From: Strigamia acuminata
Taxonomy: Eukaryota; Arthropoda; Chilopoda; Geophilomorpha; Linotaeniidae
Length of the DNA: 64,000 nucleotides
Assembly: GCA_949358305.1 (NCBI GenBank)
Contig: OX442321.1
Location: 3,745,605 to 3,809,604 of the forward strand
Reading direction: 5' to 3'
Shown here: positions 1-12,660 of the stretch, in pieces
Layout of the letters: the number at the start of each line of letters is the position of its first letter
How positions within the stretch are numbered: the first letter of the stretch is position 1
Position numbers and translations under genes: made by a program
The notes under the pieces: generated by a model
What the model saw: only the letters and a program-made list of their open reading frames with translations
What the model was told of the DNA's origin: nothing
Databases searched by the model: none

Positions 1-1908
1 AATTTTCCACCATACGCCAACTCAATTCCATCACGAAGAGTTCGTATTTTCAAAACAGTTTTATTTTCGAATGGTGGTTTCTATTAAAAATAACTGTTTG
101 ACAAAATTAACAATAAAATTCTTATCATAATACCTTGAATATATCTTCAATAATAGTGCCTTTTAAAATCACTGGCAAATAGTCTGTATTTTCCAACATG
201 TCGTCAAGAGAGGAAAAAGGAACTTTGTTGTCCGTTGTTGCAAGCAAAGAAGTTAATGTGGAATTGTAACTAACCCACAGCAACATCGAAAATGTGATAT
301 AGACTATGAAGACAATTTTCATGGACCTCAATGAAAAAGTATTGAAAATTCCTAAAACATAGTAAAGGCAAGATATCAATTTTTTCGATCAATTTCACGT
401 AAATACGGTATAAACCTTGTATTACAATTGGCCAACAAAGAAGGACATTCTTAATTAAATTTAAAAAACAACTTTGATAATGTTTTTTACTTGATAACCG
501 ACTTGCTAATACACTGATAAAAATAACCATCAAGCTTGTTGCAAATACACACAGCCATATTTCTATATTAAACTGTTGCAAATAGAAACCATAATTCCAT
601 TCGCGCCGATCTAATTTTCTATACAAAATTTCATACAGAAATAGATAAAATTGCGGTGAGAAGTTTACATAGTCTCTTCTCTGTCTGGTCATGCTAAGCC
701 CAGTACAAATGTCGGCTGTCTACACAAAATGAACAAAAAATTTAAATGCCTAATGTCACTATACCTAACTTTGATGTGTAATACACACCCCTTGTGTTAG
801 ATCACCTATCATCCCTGTCCAGCTGCCATTTACAAAGGTTCCAAATTGTTCATGTTTGTTGCGAATGATTTTAAAACTTGTATGTTTAAGCAATTTATAT
901 AATCAATCAGTTGATATTAATTAAATAACTTTATTCTTTGTTTATATTTTACCTTGTGTTAAATTTAGTTTTAAAGATGTTGAAAACTTCCCCAAAATAA
1001 CCACCTAGTACCAGTGAGTTGTTTACACGAGTTAATATAAGGTCTTGTGGAAACTACAGAGAACATTTAAAAAGTAGGGAGTAGTTTGTTTACTAGAAAT
1101 GTAGTCCTACCATGAATAACATGGACACATCGATGTGTCATTTAATATTGATTCGTTGTTCTGTGCACTGATTGAATGACAGCACAGCTTGCCAACTAAG
1201 CATGTTTGTTACCTCTTGCCATTACAGAATACAGTGCGGCTGTATATTATGTGGCGCCATATTTGGCAAAACGCTCTGTACATTTGGATACGTGAGCATG
1301 TTATCCTTGGTTCATGATCCTACTTACATGAGTCACTGTTAACCTTATTTCCTTTTCCAAAAGCTGAATTCCTCCATTCTTTTGGATCCTTTTAATCTTT
1401 TATTTCACCACATTCAGAATCAACAAGTTAAAGATTAATCAATTTAAACACAACTTACGGATCGATTATCACATTTTAGTTGTAAAAACGAGTTTGTCGC
1501 ATCAATTCTTTGCCATTTGTATTTTAAATACTCAAATTCGTTCTGCAATGTAAAGACAATGCAGTGTCATTTTAAATTTATTATTGTTAATTATCATTAT
1601 GTGCTTAGAAATAGGTTTTATGTATGATGTTGGTATTATACATTCGTAAGTGAAGATTATAGGAATGTGAGTGCCCATTACTGGTATCTCTCTCACAATG
1701 TTATCAATATCTTACCTCGGAATTACTTTTTAAAAAATTGTCTGAAAGTAAGATTAAATGTCTATGAAATTATGATTAAGGCAACACTATACAAGTATAC
1801 AGTATATAGGGTATACCCATTTACCATTGTTCGAAATCAAAGTTACACTAGCACATTTGGTTGTGTAGAATTGAATATTTTTGGTCTTATTGTGACTAAT
1901 GGAACATA
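1..1908 (-). CDS. Ionotropic receptor (IR-type) gene, copy A, partial at window edge
   Basis: Ligand-gated cation channel of the divergent IR branch of the iGluR superfamily, expected in the plasma membrane of chemosensory neurons. Exons read on the minus strand: 1825-1908, 1716-1741 (26-nt micro-exon), 1459-1542, 1328-1396, 953-1053, 770-876, 416-715, 134-351 and 1-80 (cut). All junctions are GT-AG and phases agree. The S1 ligand-binding half is in 770-1053 (GSWTGMIGDL) and the start of 416-715 (MTRQRRDYVNFSPQF, with an iGluR-like arginine). TM1 (WLCVFATSLMVIFISVLASR) and the pore segment (VLLCWPIVIQG) follow. Exon 134-351 carries the third membrane segment and SYNSTLTSLL, a degenerate form of the iGluR SYTANLAAF motif. 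The last exon (TM4) lies outside the window. The exon with the start codon was not found. IR class is clear; ligand unknown. Confidence 0.85.
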
Positions 1909-2950
1909 CTGGAACAGAAAATTTGGCTATTTATTTTGTATCATTTTCTTTTATACTCAAAACGGTTTTACTTACGTGTTTGGAGCGAAATGATTACGAG
2001 TACATGAAGATACATTATAAGCCTTTGTCAGTAAATGTTCTGGCGTTGCAAGGTATCAATACAACAGTGTTTGCAGCCCGTGTTTTCTCGCCAAGTGCGG
2101 AGAAAGACGTAGTTCTACATCAAATATTCAATACTGTATTGCACAATTTTTACAAATGTTGTGAAGGCTCCATCGCTCGATTATTGCCTAAGTGACAATA
2201 ATCATAGTACCCGGGGAAAGGTTTGACAAGTGAAAATTTAGAGATCAATAAAGAAACAAATAGTTTCTCAAAAAGGTATAATTTTTTGGTAGCGGTAATA
2301 ATCACGAGAGCCATTATTCTGGGCAATAATATTCAATATAAAGTTATGACTTATACGCCGATTGGAAAAACGATAATACTTTGAAACATTCCCATGTTGT
2401 TTTTGTTTTTGCAGTTTTTGGTGATAATTTTTGGCTGTTTTGATGTCCAAATTGTGTTCATAAAAACTTCAACTCAGAAAATGTCAATTCATTTATTGTT
2501 TTTAAGATTTTTTACGTTTTGAAACAAAGATATTACTAACACCCCTACCCCATTTGGTCTCATACTTTGTCAAAATGGGACTATTTTGGTACATGTGTAA
2601 AATTTTCAGATTCTGGGCCACTATAACTAAACTTTTATACTTGACTAGTCCAGTACATATTTAATGCACACAATGCGGTCAAACCGTAAAGGCAAAATAC
2701 ATTTTCCATATGTTTTGGTGGAGATTTACCAATCGCCAATGTGCTATTATAAACACACAACAAATACCAATTTGTTACAGCAGTAGTACTTATTTGATAC
2801 ACATTGTATGTGCATGACGTGCAAATGATGCTTAGACAGATTTTGGAGAAATGTTGTGTGAACTTGACTCAATACAATAATAAACTGCACTTGACAAACG
2901 TAAGGTGGAACATTTCATAAATAAAACAAGTAGTGTGTCAATACACAAAT

Positions 2951-4898
2951 TTACAAATTGAATTTAACAATAATTAGTTCATATACACCAATAATTAAAG
3001 ACATTAAAATCGCGCCCATTAAGATTATAAAAGGTCCAATTATTTGACCAAACAAAACTGGTTTAAAATGATCGACTAAACATTCCGGCGGCTTGGGGTA
3101 GGAACGTTGATATTCAGCTGATAAGATTCCATACTGCTTTAATAATAAAATTCTGTTTGAGAAAATATTTCAATTTTTGTTTGATAATAAAAATGACTGC
3201 TATATGTGTACTTGCGATTGAAATAATCTATGTAGGCAAATTGTTTTGAATATCCCAACGATGTATGTTCTCTGTTCACATAATGAGATGCAATTTCAAA
3301 ACTGCAATTTCCATAAATCAAAATTCGTTCTGCAATGAATCCAAATTTTCCACCATACGCCAACTCAATTCCATCACGAGGAGTACTAACTTTTAAAACA
3401 GTCTTATTTTCGTGCGAAGGTTTCTAATAAAAATAACTGTTTTATAAAATTAAACAAATAAAAATTTTTATTGTAATATACCTGGAATATTTCTTCAACA
3501 CTATCACCTTTTAAAATTGCTGGCAAATAGTCTGTATTTTCCAACATGTCGTCAAGGGAGGAAAAAGGAACTTTGATGTCCGTTGTAGAAAGCAAAGAAG
3601 TTAATGTGGAATTGTAACTACCCCATAACAACATCGAGAATGTGATATAGATCACAAAGACAATTTTCATGGACTTCATTGAAAAAGTATCAAAATTTCC
3701 TAAATCATAGTGAAGGCAAAGATATCAATTTTTTTCGATCAATTTCCTGTAAATACGGTATAAACCTTGTATCACAATTGGCCAACAAAGCAGGACATTG
3801 TTAATTAAATTTAAAAAACAACTCTGATAATGTTTGATGCTTGATAAACGACTTGCTAATACACTGATAAAAATAACCATCAAGCTTGTTGCAAATACGC
3901 ACAGCCACATTTCTATATTGAACTGTTGCAAATAGAAACCGTAATTCCATTCGCGCTGATCTAATTTTCTATACAAAATTTCATACAAATATGTGTAGAA
4001 TTGTGGTGAGAAGTTGACGTAGTCTCTTCTCTGTCTGGTCATGGCAACCCCAACAGAAATGTCGGCTGTCTACACAAAAAGAACAAAAATTTAAAATGTG
4101 TAATATCACTACACCTAACTTTGATGTTTAATACACACCCCTTCTGTAAGATCACCTATCATCCCTATCCAACTATCATTTACAAAGACTCCAAATTGTT
4201 CATCTTTGTTCCGAATGATTTTAAAACTTGCAGGTTTTAAGCAATTTATAGAATCAATCATTTGATATTCATTAAATACGGTAACTTTATTCTTTGTTTA
4301 TATTTCACCTTGTGTTAAATTGAGTTTTAAAGATGTTGATAACTTCACCAAAATAACCACCAAGTACCAGGGAGTTATTTACACGAGTTAATATAACGTC
4401 TGGTGGAGACTACAGAGAACATTTAAAAAGTAGTTTGTTTACTGGAAATGTAATCTTACCATGAACAACATGACCACGTATCCGTGTGTTATTTCCTATT
4501 GATTCGTTGTTCAGTTCACTGATTGGATGACAGTATTGCTTGCCGACTAAGCATGTTTGTTATTGTTACCTACTAACGTCCCAGAATACAGTGCGGCTAT
4601 ATATTATGTGGTGCCATCGGTGGCACAACGCTCTGTACATGAGGATACGTGACCATGTTATCCTTGGTTCATGGTCCTACTTACATGAATAACTGTTAAG
4701 CTTATTTCCTTTTCCAAAAGCTGAATTCCTCCGTTCTTTTGAATACTTTTAATCTTTTATTTTAACACATTCAGAATAAACGCTTAAAAATTAATTAATT
4801 TGAACACAACTTACGGATCGATTATCACAACTCAGTTGTAAAAAAGACTTGCCTGCATCAACTCTTTGCCATTTGTATCCTAAATATTCAAATTCGTT
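2951..4898 (-). CDS. Ionotropic receptor gene, copy B, 5'-truncated
   Basis: Exons on the minus strand: 4815-4898, 4685-4753, 4309-4409, 4120-4226, 3766-4065, 3482-3699, 3212-3423, 2951-3152 (stop TAA at 2951-2953). Phases join into one open frame from the start of the ligand-binding domain to TM4. The last exon carries IIGPFIILMGAILMSLIIG, the C-terminal membrane helix. Upstream, the 26-nt micro-exon is still recognisable at 5081-5106 but its donor reads AT instead of GT. The next upstream exon, present in copies A and C, is missing: unrelated sequence begins near 5150. The ion channel part looks intact, but the N-terminus is probably lost or replaced, so this may be a pseudogene. Confidence 0.8.
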
Positions 4899-5140
4899 CT
4901 GCAATGTAAAGACAACACAGTGTTATTTTAGATTTATTATTGTTAATTATTATTATGTGCTCAGAAATAGGTTTTCTGTGTGATGTTGGCATTTTAGCTT
5001 CTTTAGTTGAAGATTATAGGAATGTCAGTACTATTATGAAAAAAGCCATTATATCTTTCACAATTTTATCAGTATCCTATCTCGGAAGTACTTTTCAAAG
5101 AATTGACTGAACGCAAGATTAAATGTTTATAAAGTTCTAA

Positions 5141-5376
5141 TTAAATATACTGGCAGTGTATACGGTGTACTCTGTGTAGCCCGGACTCCGGATAGTTTTG
5201 CAGGAACCCGGACCTAACCAACAGTAAATATATGAACTGCAGGCGCTTCAGGAATTCCTGTTCTGATTTCATTGTCAGGAACGACTGATGCATCAATAGT
5301 TCGAACATCATTGAAAGTTTGTAAATGTGCCAACTACGGCTACTCGTAACACTACTCGTAACACCTACTATTTTTA
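5141..5376 (-). other. Unassigned coding-like segment upstream of IR copy B
   Basis: A minus-strand frame is open from a possible acceptor at 5334-5335 down to a TAG at 5214-5216 (about 40 codons) and reads like protein. It sits exactly where copy B loses homology to the IR 5' exons. It could be a replacement first exon, a captured fragment of another gene, or chance. No family recognised. Confidence 0.2.
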
Positions 5377-7640
5377 TAGTATAAAACATTTTTTGACGTG
5401 ATGAAAAAAGGTTTCCACCAGTATCGCCAAGGAAGATTTCTGGTAAATGGTACCTTTCTAGCAGCCCATTTTATGGGGTACTAATTGAAAAAAATTTCCC
5501 CAACAAAGGTTTTTGGCAAATTTTCAAATTTTCTTCCGAAATTCAAAGCTTCTTGAGGCCATTCACCTGCCAGAATCTATAAATCCGCTGCTGAATAGCA
5601 GCAAATGCAAAACAATTTTTAATGCACTCTGACCGCTTGGCCACCCAAGGGTGACCAGCGTCGCAACCATACACCGCCCAATGGCTCTAAGGCCATTCCT
5701 CCTCGCGGAGTAGTATGACCCAGTATATGGAAGGAAGGAGCTGAGTGGTGTGGGGAGTAGAGAGAATAGCGCTGGATCTCAACCCAGACAGGTTCGTGAA
5801 GTCAGGTCCTGAAGCCAGCAAGGGCAGTCGTGCCCTGTGCTGACTCTACTCTCCTCCCCATTCACCACTGCGACACTCAGTAGTGTGATGATGGAGCCAC
5901 TACAGCCTCCATGAGCAGTTGTATGGACCGTCACCGTACAGGTGAGTTCGGCAGAATGGTTATGTTTGACCGGCCATGTCGTACGTGGAGCTCCCTCCAT
6001 GTTTACGACGGGTCGGTTGCCGGTGTGGCGTGCCTACGCGGCACTGCTAACACACGTTGTCTCTAACCCCTAGACAACGGATTAAAGGTCAACAACGAAC
6101 AATCTGGAGTTCCTTGTCTCATTTACATGAGTATGCGTTCCACTCCGTGGTAACCAGTCCCCAGGCTGCCATGAATAAGACCATACCAGTCACAGCACAA
6201 AGAAATACTGTAAACACTTTAAACTGCTTCATTAATATCTTACGATAGAAACATTTTTGAGAAAAAGCCCTAGAAATAAACGAAAACATTCTTTAGTGGC
6301 GCAATTAAAATCATTTTTTACACAAATTACCCTCATGCGGAATTAAAGTCACACGAGCAAATTCAACGCGGCTGGATTGTAGACTGTCGACCTTATAACC
6401 CAGGCAAATCACTAAAAAAATACATAGTTTTAAAACATTTTCCTTTCATATTCCAGCCAAATTCCACTCATAACTTACGAGTGTGAAGTAGGAAATATCC
6501 TAGGACGATCAGATACATTATCAGCTATTTAGCATTAATTGGTTGCAACTGCAAGTGAGTGTTTAAACACACAACAGGGTGTTGTTATGCAAGTTGCTAC
6601 ACGCATAAAAGTCAATTAACAAGTAAGTTAGAAATTTAATGTGTTGTCTGCACGGTAATAAAATTTTACTGTTCTTTTATGTCTCCTATATCGGTTTTCA
6701 AAATGTTCCATTTTATATTCCAATCGTTTATGCAGTAACTCGTTGAACACCGAGGCATACAGTGGACTCGCTAGTGCCTTTGCTAAATAAAGTAATGCAT
6801 TTGCGCCTCAAAGAATTCGACTCAAAGTTAAGAGTTTGAAAAAATACAATAAATTTTGTGGTGATCTCGAATTTTATAGCAATAAAATTCGTTGTCACCA
6901 CTAAAATATTTATTTACTTTTTACCCTAATTTGGCACGCGCCAAATTAGCACAAGTCTGTCTGGGGGGGGTGGAAACTCCCTTGGCACACTTCACCCCAA
7001 TTTGGCTGAGGTACGGTGCAGCTTCAACCGTTCTGGTGCAACAATTCCTGAGCTTGCTCCGGAGTTCGCCATCGCCGTACGAGAAGAGTCATTCCCGCCA
7101 TTTGTGTGTATTTGCCAAGGCAAATACATACATTTTCTGTGTGCTGAAGAGCTTGGTTTTACTTAAAACCAAGCGCACTCGTCGTTGAACAACGTCGTTG
7201 CAGGAACCACCGTTGAGCTGCTCCGGTGTCCCTGCCATCGTCGCCGTACACGCCAGTGCGAACGAGGAGACGTTGCCTGCCATTTTGCGAGCGTAACATC
7301 ACGTCGTTGTTACGCGCCATTTTGGCCTATTGTTCGTTTCGCGATCGTTGTCGCTTTTCTGTTATTTCCTTTCCTTTAATTTATCTTTGTTTAAAATACG
7401 TTGTAAATTCCTAGAATAAATTAATTGTGTTATTTTTATATTTAACTATTTGTAATTATTCATATCCCTAGACACATTATTTCCGGATTCAAGTCCTCTA
7501 AACGGCATTCCAATTGCGAGTATTGTTATTTTTATAGTAATAAAACCCGGATCGCAAAATTTTTTTTGTAGAGTTTTGCTCGGAAATTTACATGAAGTGA
7601 CAAATATTAATTAGAGCCATAATTACATAGAATATAACAA
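5377..7640 (+). repeat. Dispersed repeat R1, copy 1, interrupted by a solo LTR
   Basis: Non-coding repeat of about 1.5 kb once the nested solo LTR (6857-7556) is removed. Its parts recur in the same order and orientation at 21284-21498 plus 33836-35296 (split by the Ty3 element) and, for the second half, at 16830-17585. Shared landmarks are the block starting ataaaacattttttgacgtg, the block atagcaaatgcaaaacaatt and the end block gctcggaaatttacat. Part of 5620-6060 belongs to family R2. No coding capacity or clear terminal repeats were found, so the element class is unknown. Confidence 0.6.
6857..7556 (+). mobile_element. Solo LTR of a Ty3/gypsy element related to the one at 21499-33835
   Basis: 700-bp LTR starting TGTGGTGATCTC and ending CCCGGATCGCA, the same termini as the full-length element. 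It also shares internal landmarks with that LTR (TTGGCAC..GCCAA, CCCTAGACA). It is flanked by the direct repeat AAATTT (6851-6856 and 7557-7562). The homologous R1 position near 35235 lacks the insert. No internal retroviral sequence is present, so this is a solo LTR left by recombination. The first 46 bp form a hairpin. Confidence 0.8.
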
Positions 7641-9060
7641 ACGTTTTCTGATTGCAGAAATCAAGGCCACAGTAACAAGAGTGGCAACTCCTAGCCACAC
7701 TTTTAAAAAAGGTATTTAACTGCACAAGTTTTATTGCAGGTAGATGGGGTTGTTTGTAGTACCACGTTGTTGATTTGAAGTGGCGAAAGGAGGGAAGGTG
7801 GCGGGCTGACTTTGCCCATGTGACAGTCTTCTCACTGGATGACACAGGTATCGTAGTGGGTGACAGGCGACCAATGGATTTATAAACAAACAACAAATAC
7901 GATTTTGTTACAGCAGTAGTACACATTTGATACACCAGCGATCGGCCGGCAACAGGCTGACCGCGGAAGGTCGAAACTTGGACCGCCAAATATTGTTAAA
8001 TAACTTACAGTACCTACCTATTCAATTCAATTAATATTCTTATATAACTAGTTTTAGGGGGTTTTAGGAGGCTTTTCCCGCGTGAACTAAACTGTAAGAA
8101 ACTGGCTCAAGATCGCAGGTGTAATTTCTTGCATTAGTTTTTAAGAATACTGTGACCGCTTGGCCACCCAGGGTGACCTGCGTCACTGCCACACACCACC
8201 TTATGGACCCAAGGTCATCCCCGGTGTGGGTGGACTGACCTAGCCTTGGGGAGGAGGAAGCTGAGTGGTGTGGAGAAAAGTCAAATGTGAGAGGTGAGAG
8301 AGAGAGGTTGGTCTGTGTCTCTGTCTGTTAGCGGCCGTGAGGGAAAGAGGAGCTGTGACCATTGAGGGGACGAGACATGTTTCGGGCTATCGTGAACTCT
8401 GCACTTCTCGCCATTCACCATAGCGAAGCTCAGTATTATGGCGGTCTCCATAATGCATCCTCCATGAGTGGCTGCGGGGGTCGTAGGTGAGTACAACATG
8501 AATGTTATGTTGAACCGACCACGTCACCCATGGGGCTCATGCCCTGTGTGTGACGGGTCGGTTGCGGGTGTAGCGTGCTATCATGGCACAGTAACACCGG
8601 TGATAGGAAATCCGACCCTAGACAACTGTAAAAACTGTTGTTTTAAAAGTTGGATAAATTAGTAGTGACGCCATGTTTGGTCGCTAGGGGCCGACAAGTT
8701 CCCCCACTATGCATGCTATCTCGATTTGAAGGGGGGAAATAACGTTTTTGCATATCCTGTTTTGCATATCCTGTTTAAAATAAAGTTTAGTGTTCTCATG
8801 TAATCCTAAACGAACATGTGCATCTTTTTTCATCCGATCAAATCAGTTTAAATCCAGTAACATCCAGTTTCCAAAGTAACTTTAATTATTTCCAAATACA
8901 AATTTGAGTTCAATCTGCAACAACAACGGATTAAAGGCCACCAACCAACAATCCGAAGTCCCTGTCTCCATTATTATGTGAGTATGCGAGCCTCCCATGG
9001 TAGTCAATCCCCAGACTAACGTGAGTAAGACCATACCAGTCACACTATCCATTTGAAAAA
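7640..9060. repeat. Dispersed repeat R2, copy 1
   Basis: Non-coding. 7640-7900 matches 12665-12870 (around ggccacagtaacaagagtg). 8410-9060 matches 13600-14270 (around tagtagtgacgccatgtttg). 8145-8290 resembles 5620-5760. The arrangement is mosaic and partly inverted relative to the 12.7-kb copy. No gene was recognised in this spacer. Confidence 0.5.
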
Positions 9061-9425
9061 GTATTTATAGTTACTTAATACCACACATTATTGTAACAAT
9101 GCCTGATGCTAAAAGGCTTAACCTTAGAATTAATACGGGAACATCAAAGAATAAAGAATACCGCAGAATGAAGATACAAGTATATAAGCCCTACATAGCA
9201 CTAATCTAATCACTGATCACAAGTAGGTTCTTAGACATGCTCCAGACAGTCCAATATACGATTGACTTAATTGAACAAGTCATTACTCATTAATTTGAGT
9301 GTATCAAATGCTTCGACAGACTTTGTTGAAAATTCGTGTGAACTCGACTTAATACAATAGTAAACTGCAAACGACAAAATTAAGGTGCAACATTTCATAA
9401 ATTAAACGAGAAGTGTGTATTGAAT

Positions 9426-12128
9426 TTACAAAATTAATTTAACAATAATCAGTTCAAATGCACCAATAATTAAAGACATTAAAATTGCAACCATTAAGAT
9501 TATAAAAGGTCCAATTATTTGACCAAACGAAACTGGATTAAAATGATCTACTAAACATTCCGGCGGCTTGGGGAAGAAATGTTGATATTGAACAGCTAAG
9601 ATTCCATATTCCTTCATTAGTAAAATTCTGTTTAAGAAAATATTTCAATTTTTGTTTGATAATAAAAATAACTGCTATTTGTTTACTTGCGATTGAAATA
9701 ATCCATATAGGCAAATTGTTTTGAATATCCCAACGATACAGGTCGTCTCATCACATAATGAGATGCAACATCAAAACTGCAATTTCCATAAATCACATTT
9801 CGTTCCCAAATGAACCCAAATTTTCCACCATACGCCAACTCAATTCCGTCACTAATAGTACGAACTTTCAAAACAGTTTTATTTTTGTATGGTGGTTTCT
9901 ATTAAAAATAACTGTTTGACAAAATTAACAATAAAATTCTTATCATAATACCTTGAATATTTCTTCAACACTACCGCCTTTTAAAGTCGCTGGCAAATAG
10001 TCTGTATTTTCCATCATGTCGTCAAGGGAGGAAAAAGGAACTTTGATGTCTGTTGTTGCAAGCAAAGAAGTTAATGTGGAATTGTAACTAGCCCACAGCA
10101 ACATCGAAAATGTGATATAGGTGACAAAGACAATTTTCATGGACATCAATGAAAAAGTATTGAAAATTCCTAAAACATAGTGGAAGTAAAGATATCAATT
10201 TTTTCGATCAATTTCCCGTAAATAGAGTATTAACCTTGTATCACAATTGGCCAACAAAGCAGGACATTGTTAATTAAATTTAAAAAACCACTCTGATATT
10301 GTCTTATGCTTGATAAACGACTTGCTAATACACTGATAAAAATAACCATCAAGCTTATTGCAAATACGCACAGCCACATTTCTACATTGAACTGTTGCAA
10401 ATAGAAACCGTAATTCCATTCGCGCCGATCTAATTTTCTGTACATAATTTCAAACGTTGATGTATAGAATTGTGGTGAGAAGTGTATGTAGTCTCTTCTC
10501 TGTCTGGTCATGGCAACCCCAACAGAAATGTCGGCTGTCTACACAAAAAGAACAAAAATTTAAAATGCCTAATGTCACTGCACCTAACTCTGATGTGTAA
10601 TACACACCCCTTGTATAACATCACCTATCACCCCTGTCCAACTGCCATTTACAAAGGTTCCAAATTGTTCATGTTTGTTGCGAATGATTTTAAAACTTTT
10701 AAGAAATTTATAGAATTATTCAGTTGATGTTCATTAAATAAGTTTATTCTTTGTTTATATTTTACCTTGTGTTAAATTGAGTTTTAAAGATGTTGAAAAT
10801 TTCCCCAGTATAACCACCAAGTACCAGTGAGTTGTTTACACGAGTTAATATAAAGTCTGGCGGAAACTACAGAGAACATTTAAAAATAGTTTGTTTACTG
10901 GAAATGTAGTCCTACCATGAATTACATGGACACGTATCCGTGTTATTTCTTATTAGTTCGTTGTTCTGTGCACTGATTGGATGACAGCATTGCTTGCCAA
11001 CTGAGCAGGTGTGTTACCTGTTGTCATCCCAGAATACAGTGCAGATACACATTATTTGGTGCCATCGGTGGCAAAAAGCTCTGTCACGTGGATAGGTGAC
11101 CATGTTATTCTTGGTTCGTGGTCCTACTTACATGAATAACTGTTAACCTTATTTCCTTTTCCAAAAGCTGAATTCCTCCGTTCTTTTGGATACTTTGAAT
11201 CTTTTATTTTAGCTAATTCAGTATAAACGCATAAAAATTAATGAATGTGAACACAACTTACAGATCGATTATTACAACTCAGTTGTAAAAAAGACTTTCT
11301 TGCATCAATTCTTTGCCATTTGTATCCTAAATACTGAAATTTGTTCTGCAATATAGAGCACTTAATGATGCAGTAAGAAAAAATTCCTGCACTAAAGCTA
11401 AATGAAAATGAATTATAAATGCACCACAAAAACTTAATATAGAAGTTTATCAAAACCATACGATAGAAACACTTTTCAGACATCGATTTTACATACACCA
11501 ATGAGGATATAGCTCATTGCTTACACCCATTTCATAGCCCTACCGGTAGGTGCTGTGTGAGTTTGAGTTGAGGGCCCTAATAGAATATTAATTTAGGCCC
11601 TCTTAAAATTGGAGGTTTTAGGCGTACGCTTTTTGAGCCTAGGCCTAAACGCGCCCCTGCAATTACACCAGCATGCAGCAATGAGCAAAAAATGTCGTTT
11701 TTTGGGCAGGCTTTTCCATCGCAGGTAAAATTTTAGTGTTTGGTTTTAAGTTGGAATTTTTGCTCAATTAATAGAGTATCACAAATTGTGCTAAAATACA
11801 GTATCATTTGAAATGTATTATTATGTTAATGTGTTCTCAGAAATAGTTTTTCTGTATGATTTTGGCATTATAGATTCCTAAGTGAAGATTAAATGAAGAA
11901 TACTCATTGCCGGTATCTTTTTCACGATATTATCAATATCTTACCTCGGAATTACTTTTCAAAAAATTTTCTAAAAGCAAAATTAAATGCATGTGAAATT
12001 ATAATTAAACACTATACCAGTATACAGTATATATGTCTATTTACCATTGTTCGAAATCAGAGTCACACTAGCACATTTGGTTGTGTAGAATTGCACCATT
12101 TTGGTCTTATTGTAACCACTGGAACATA
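9426..12128 (-). CDS. Ionotropic receptor gene, copy C, most complete copy
   Basis: Exons on the minus strand: 12045-12128, 11945-11970 (26-nt micro-exon), 11262-11345, 11132-11200, 10766-10866, 10589-10695, 10235-10534, 9952-10169, 9687-9898, 9426-9627 (stop TAA at 9426-9428). Every junction is GT-AG and the phases give one frame of about 467 codons. Order: short N-terminal region; S1 (FPPDFILTRVNNS, GGYTGEIFNIFKTQF, GSWTGVIGDV, DISVGVAMTRQRRDY); TM1; pore segment; third membrane segment with SYNSTLTSLL; S2 (DGIELAYGGKFGF); TM4 (IIGPFIILMVAILMSLIIG). No lesion was seen, so it is probably functional. The exon holding the start codon and signal peptide was not identified. Confidence 0.85.
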
Positions 12129-12660
12129 CTGGATCTCAAAATGTAGCTATTTATTTTGTGTCATTTCCTATTATACTCAAAAATCTTTTTACTTACATGT
12201 GTGAAGCGATATGATTACGAGCAGAAGAAGAATCATTATAAGTCCGTACCAGTGTTAATACAATACCAGTAAGGTATTAAAACTGTTCGCTAAAAATCAC
12301 CAAGATGCTTGACCAAGGCCTGTGCTGATGATAATGTAATTTACTAGACAAAACAATATTGATTATAATCATACAAGGAATAGAATCATGTTTGTTTAAT
12401 CTTAGTTTTGCAAATTAATCATTTTCCTTTCGTGCTAGTAAAACTAAATTACCTGCTAATTCATGTTATTAGTGCAAATTAAACTGCTCGTGCCTTCATG
12501 ACTAAGCCTTCGTGTCAAACACATGCTCACAAAAGAATTAATTAATATTGACTAGAGAGAATTTTACGATGGTGGCGCCACTGCTGTATGTAAAAGATAA
12601 AAATGTAAAAACTCTTGGTGGCACCTAATCACTGACTTAAATAAATAAAGGTAAATAAAA
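12129..12660. other. AT-rich spacer upstream of IR copy C
   Basis: Should hold the promoter and first exon of IR copy C if the gene is intact. The first part aligns with 1909-2030 upstream of copy A. I could not identify a start codon exon with confidence. Confidence 0.3.

Noticed and set aside
2040-2195. Protein-like plus-strand frame upstream of IR copy A
   Set aside because: It reads plausibly for about 50 residues, but it is not conserved upstream of copy C and has no recognisable family, so I do not call a gene.
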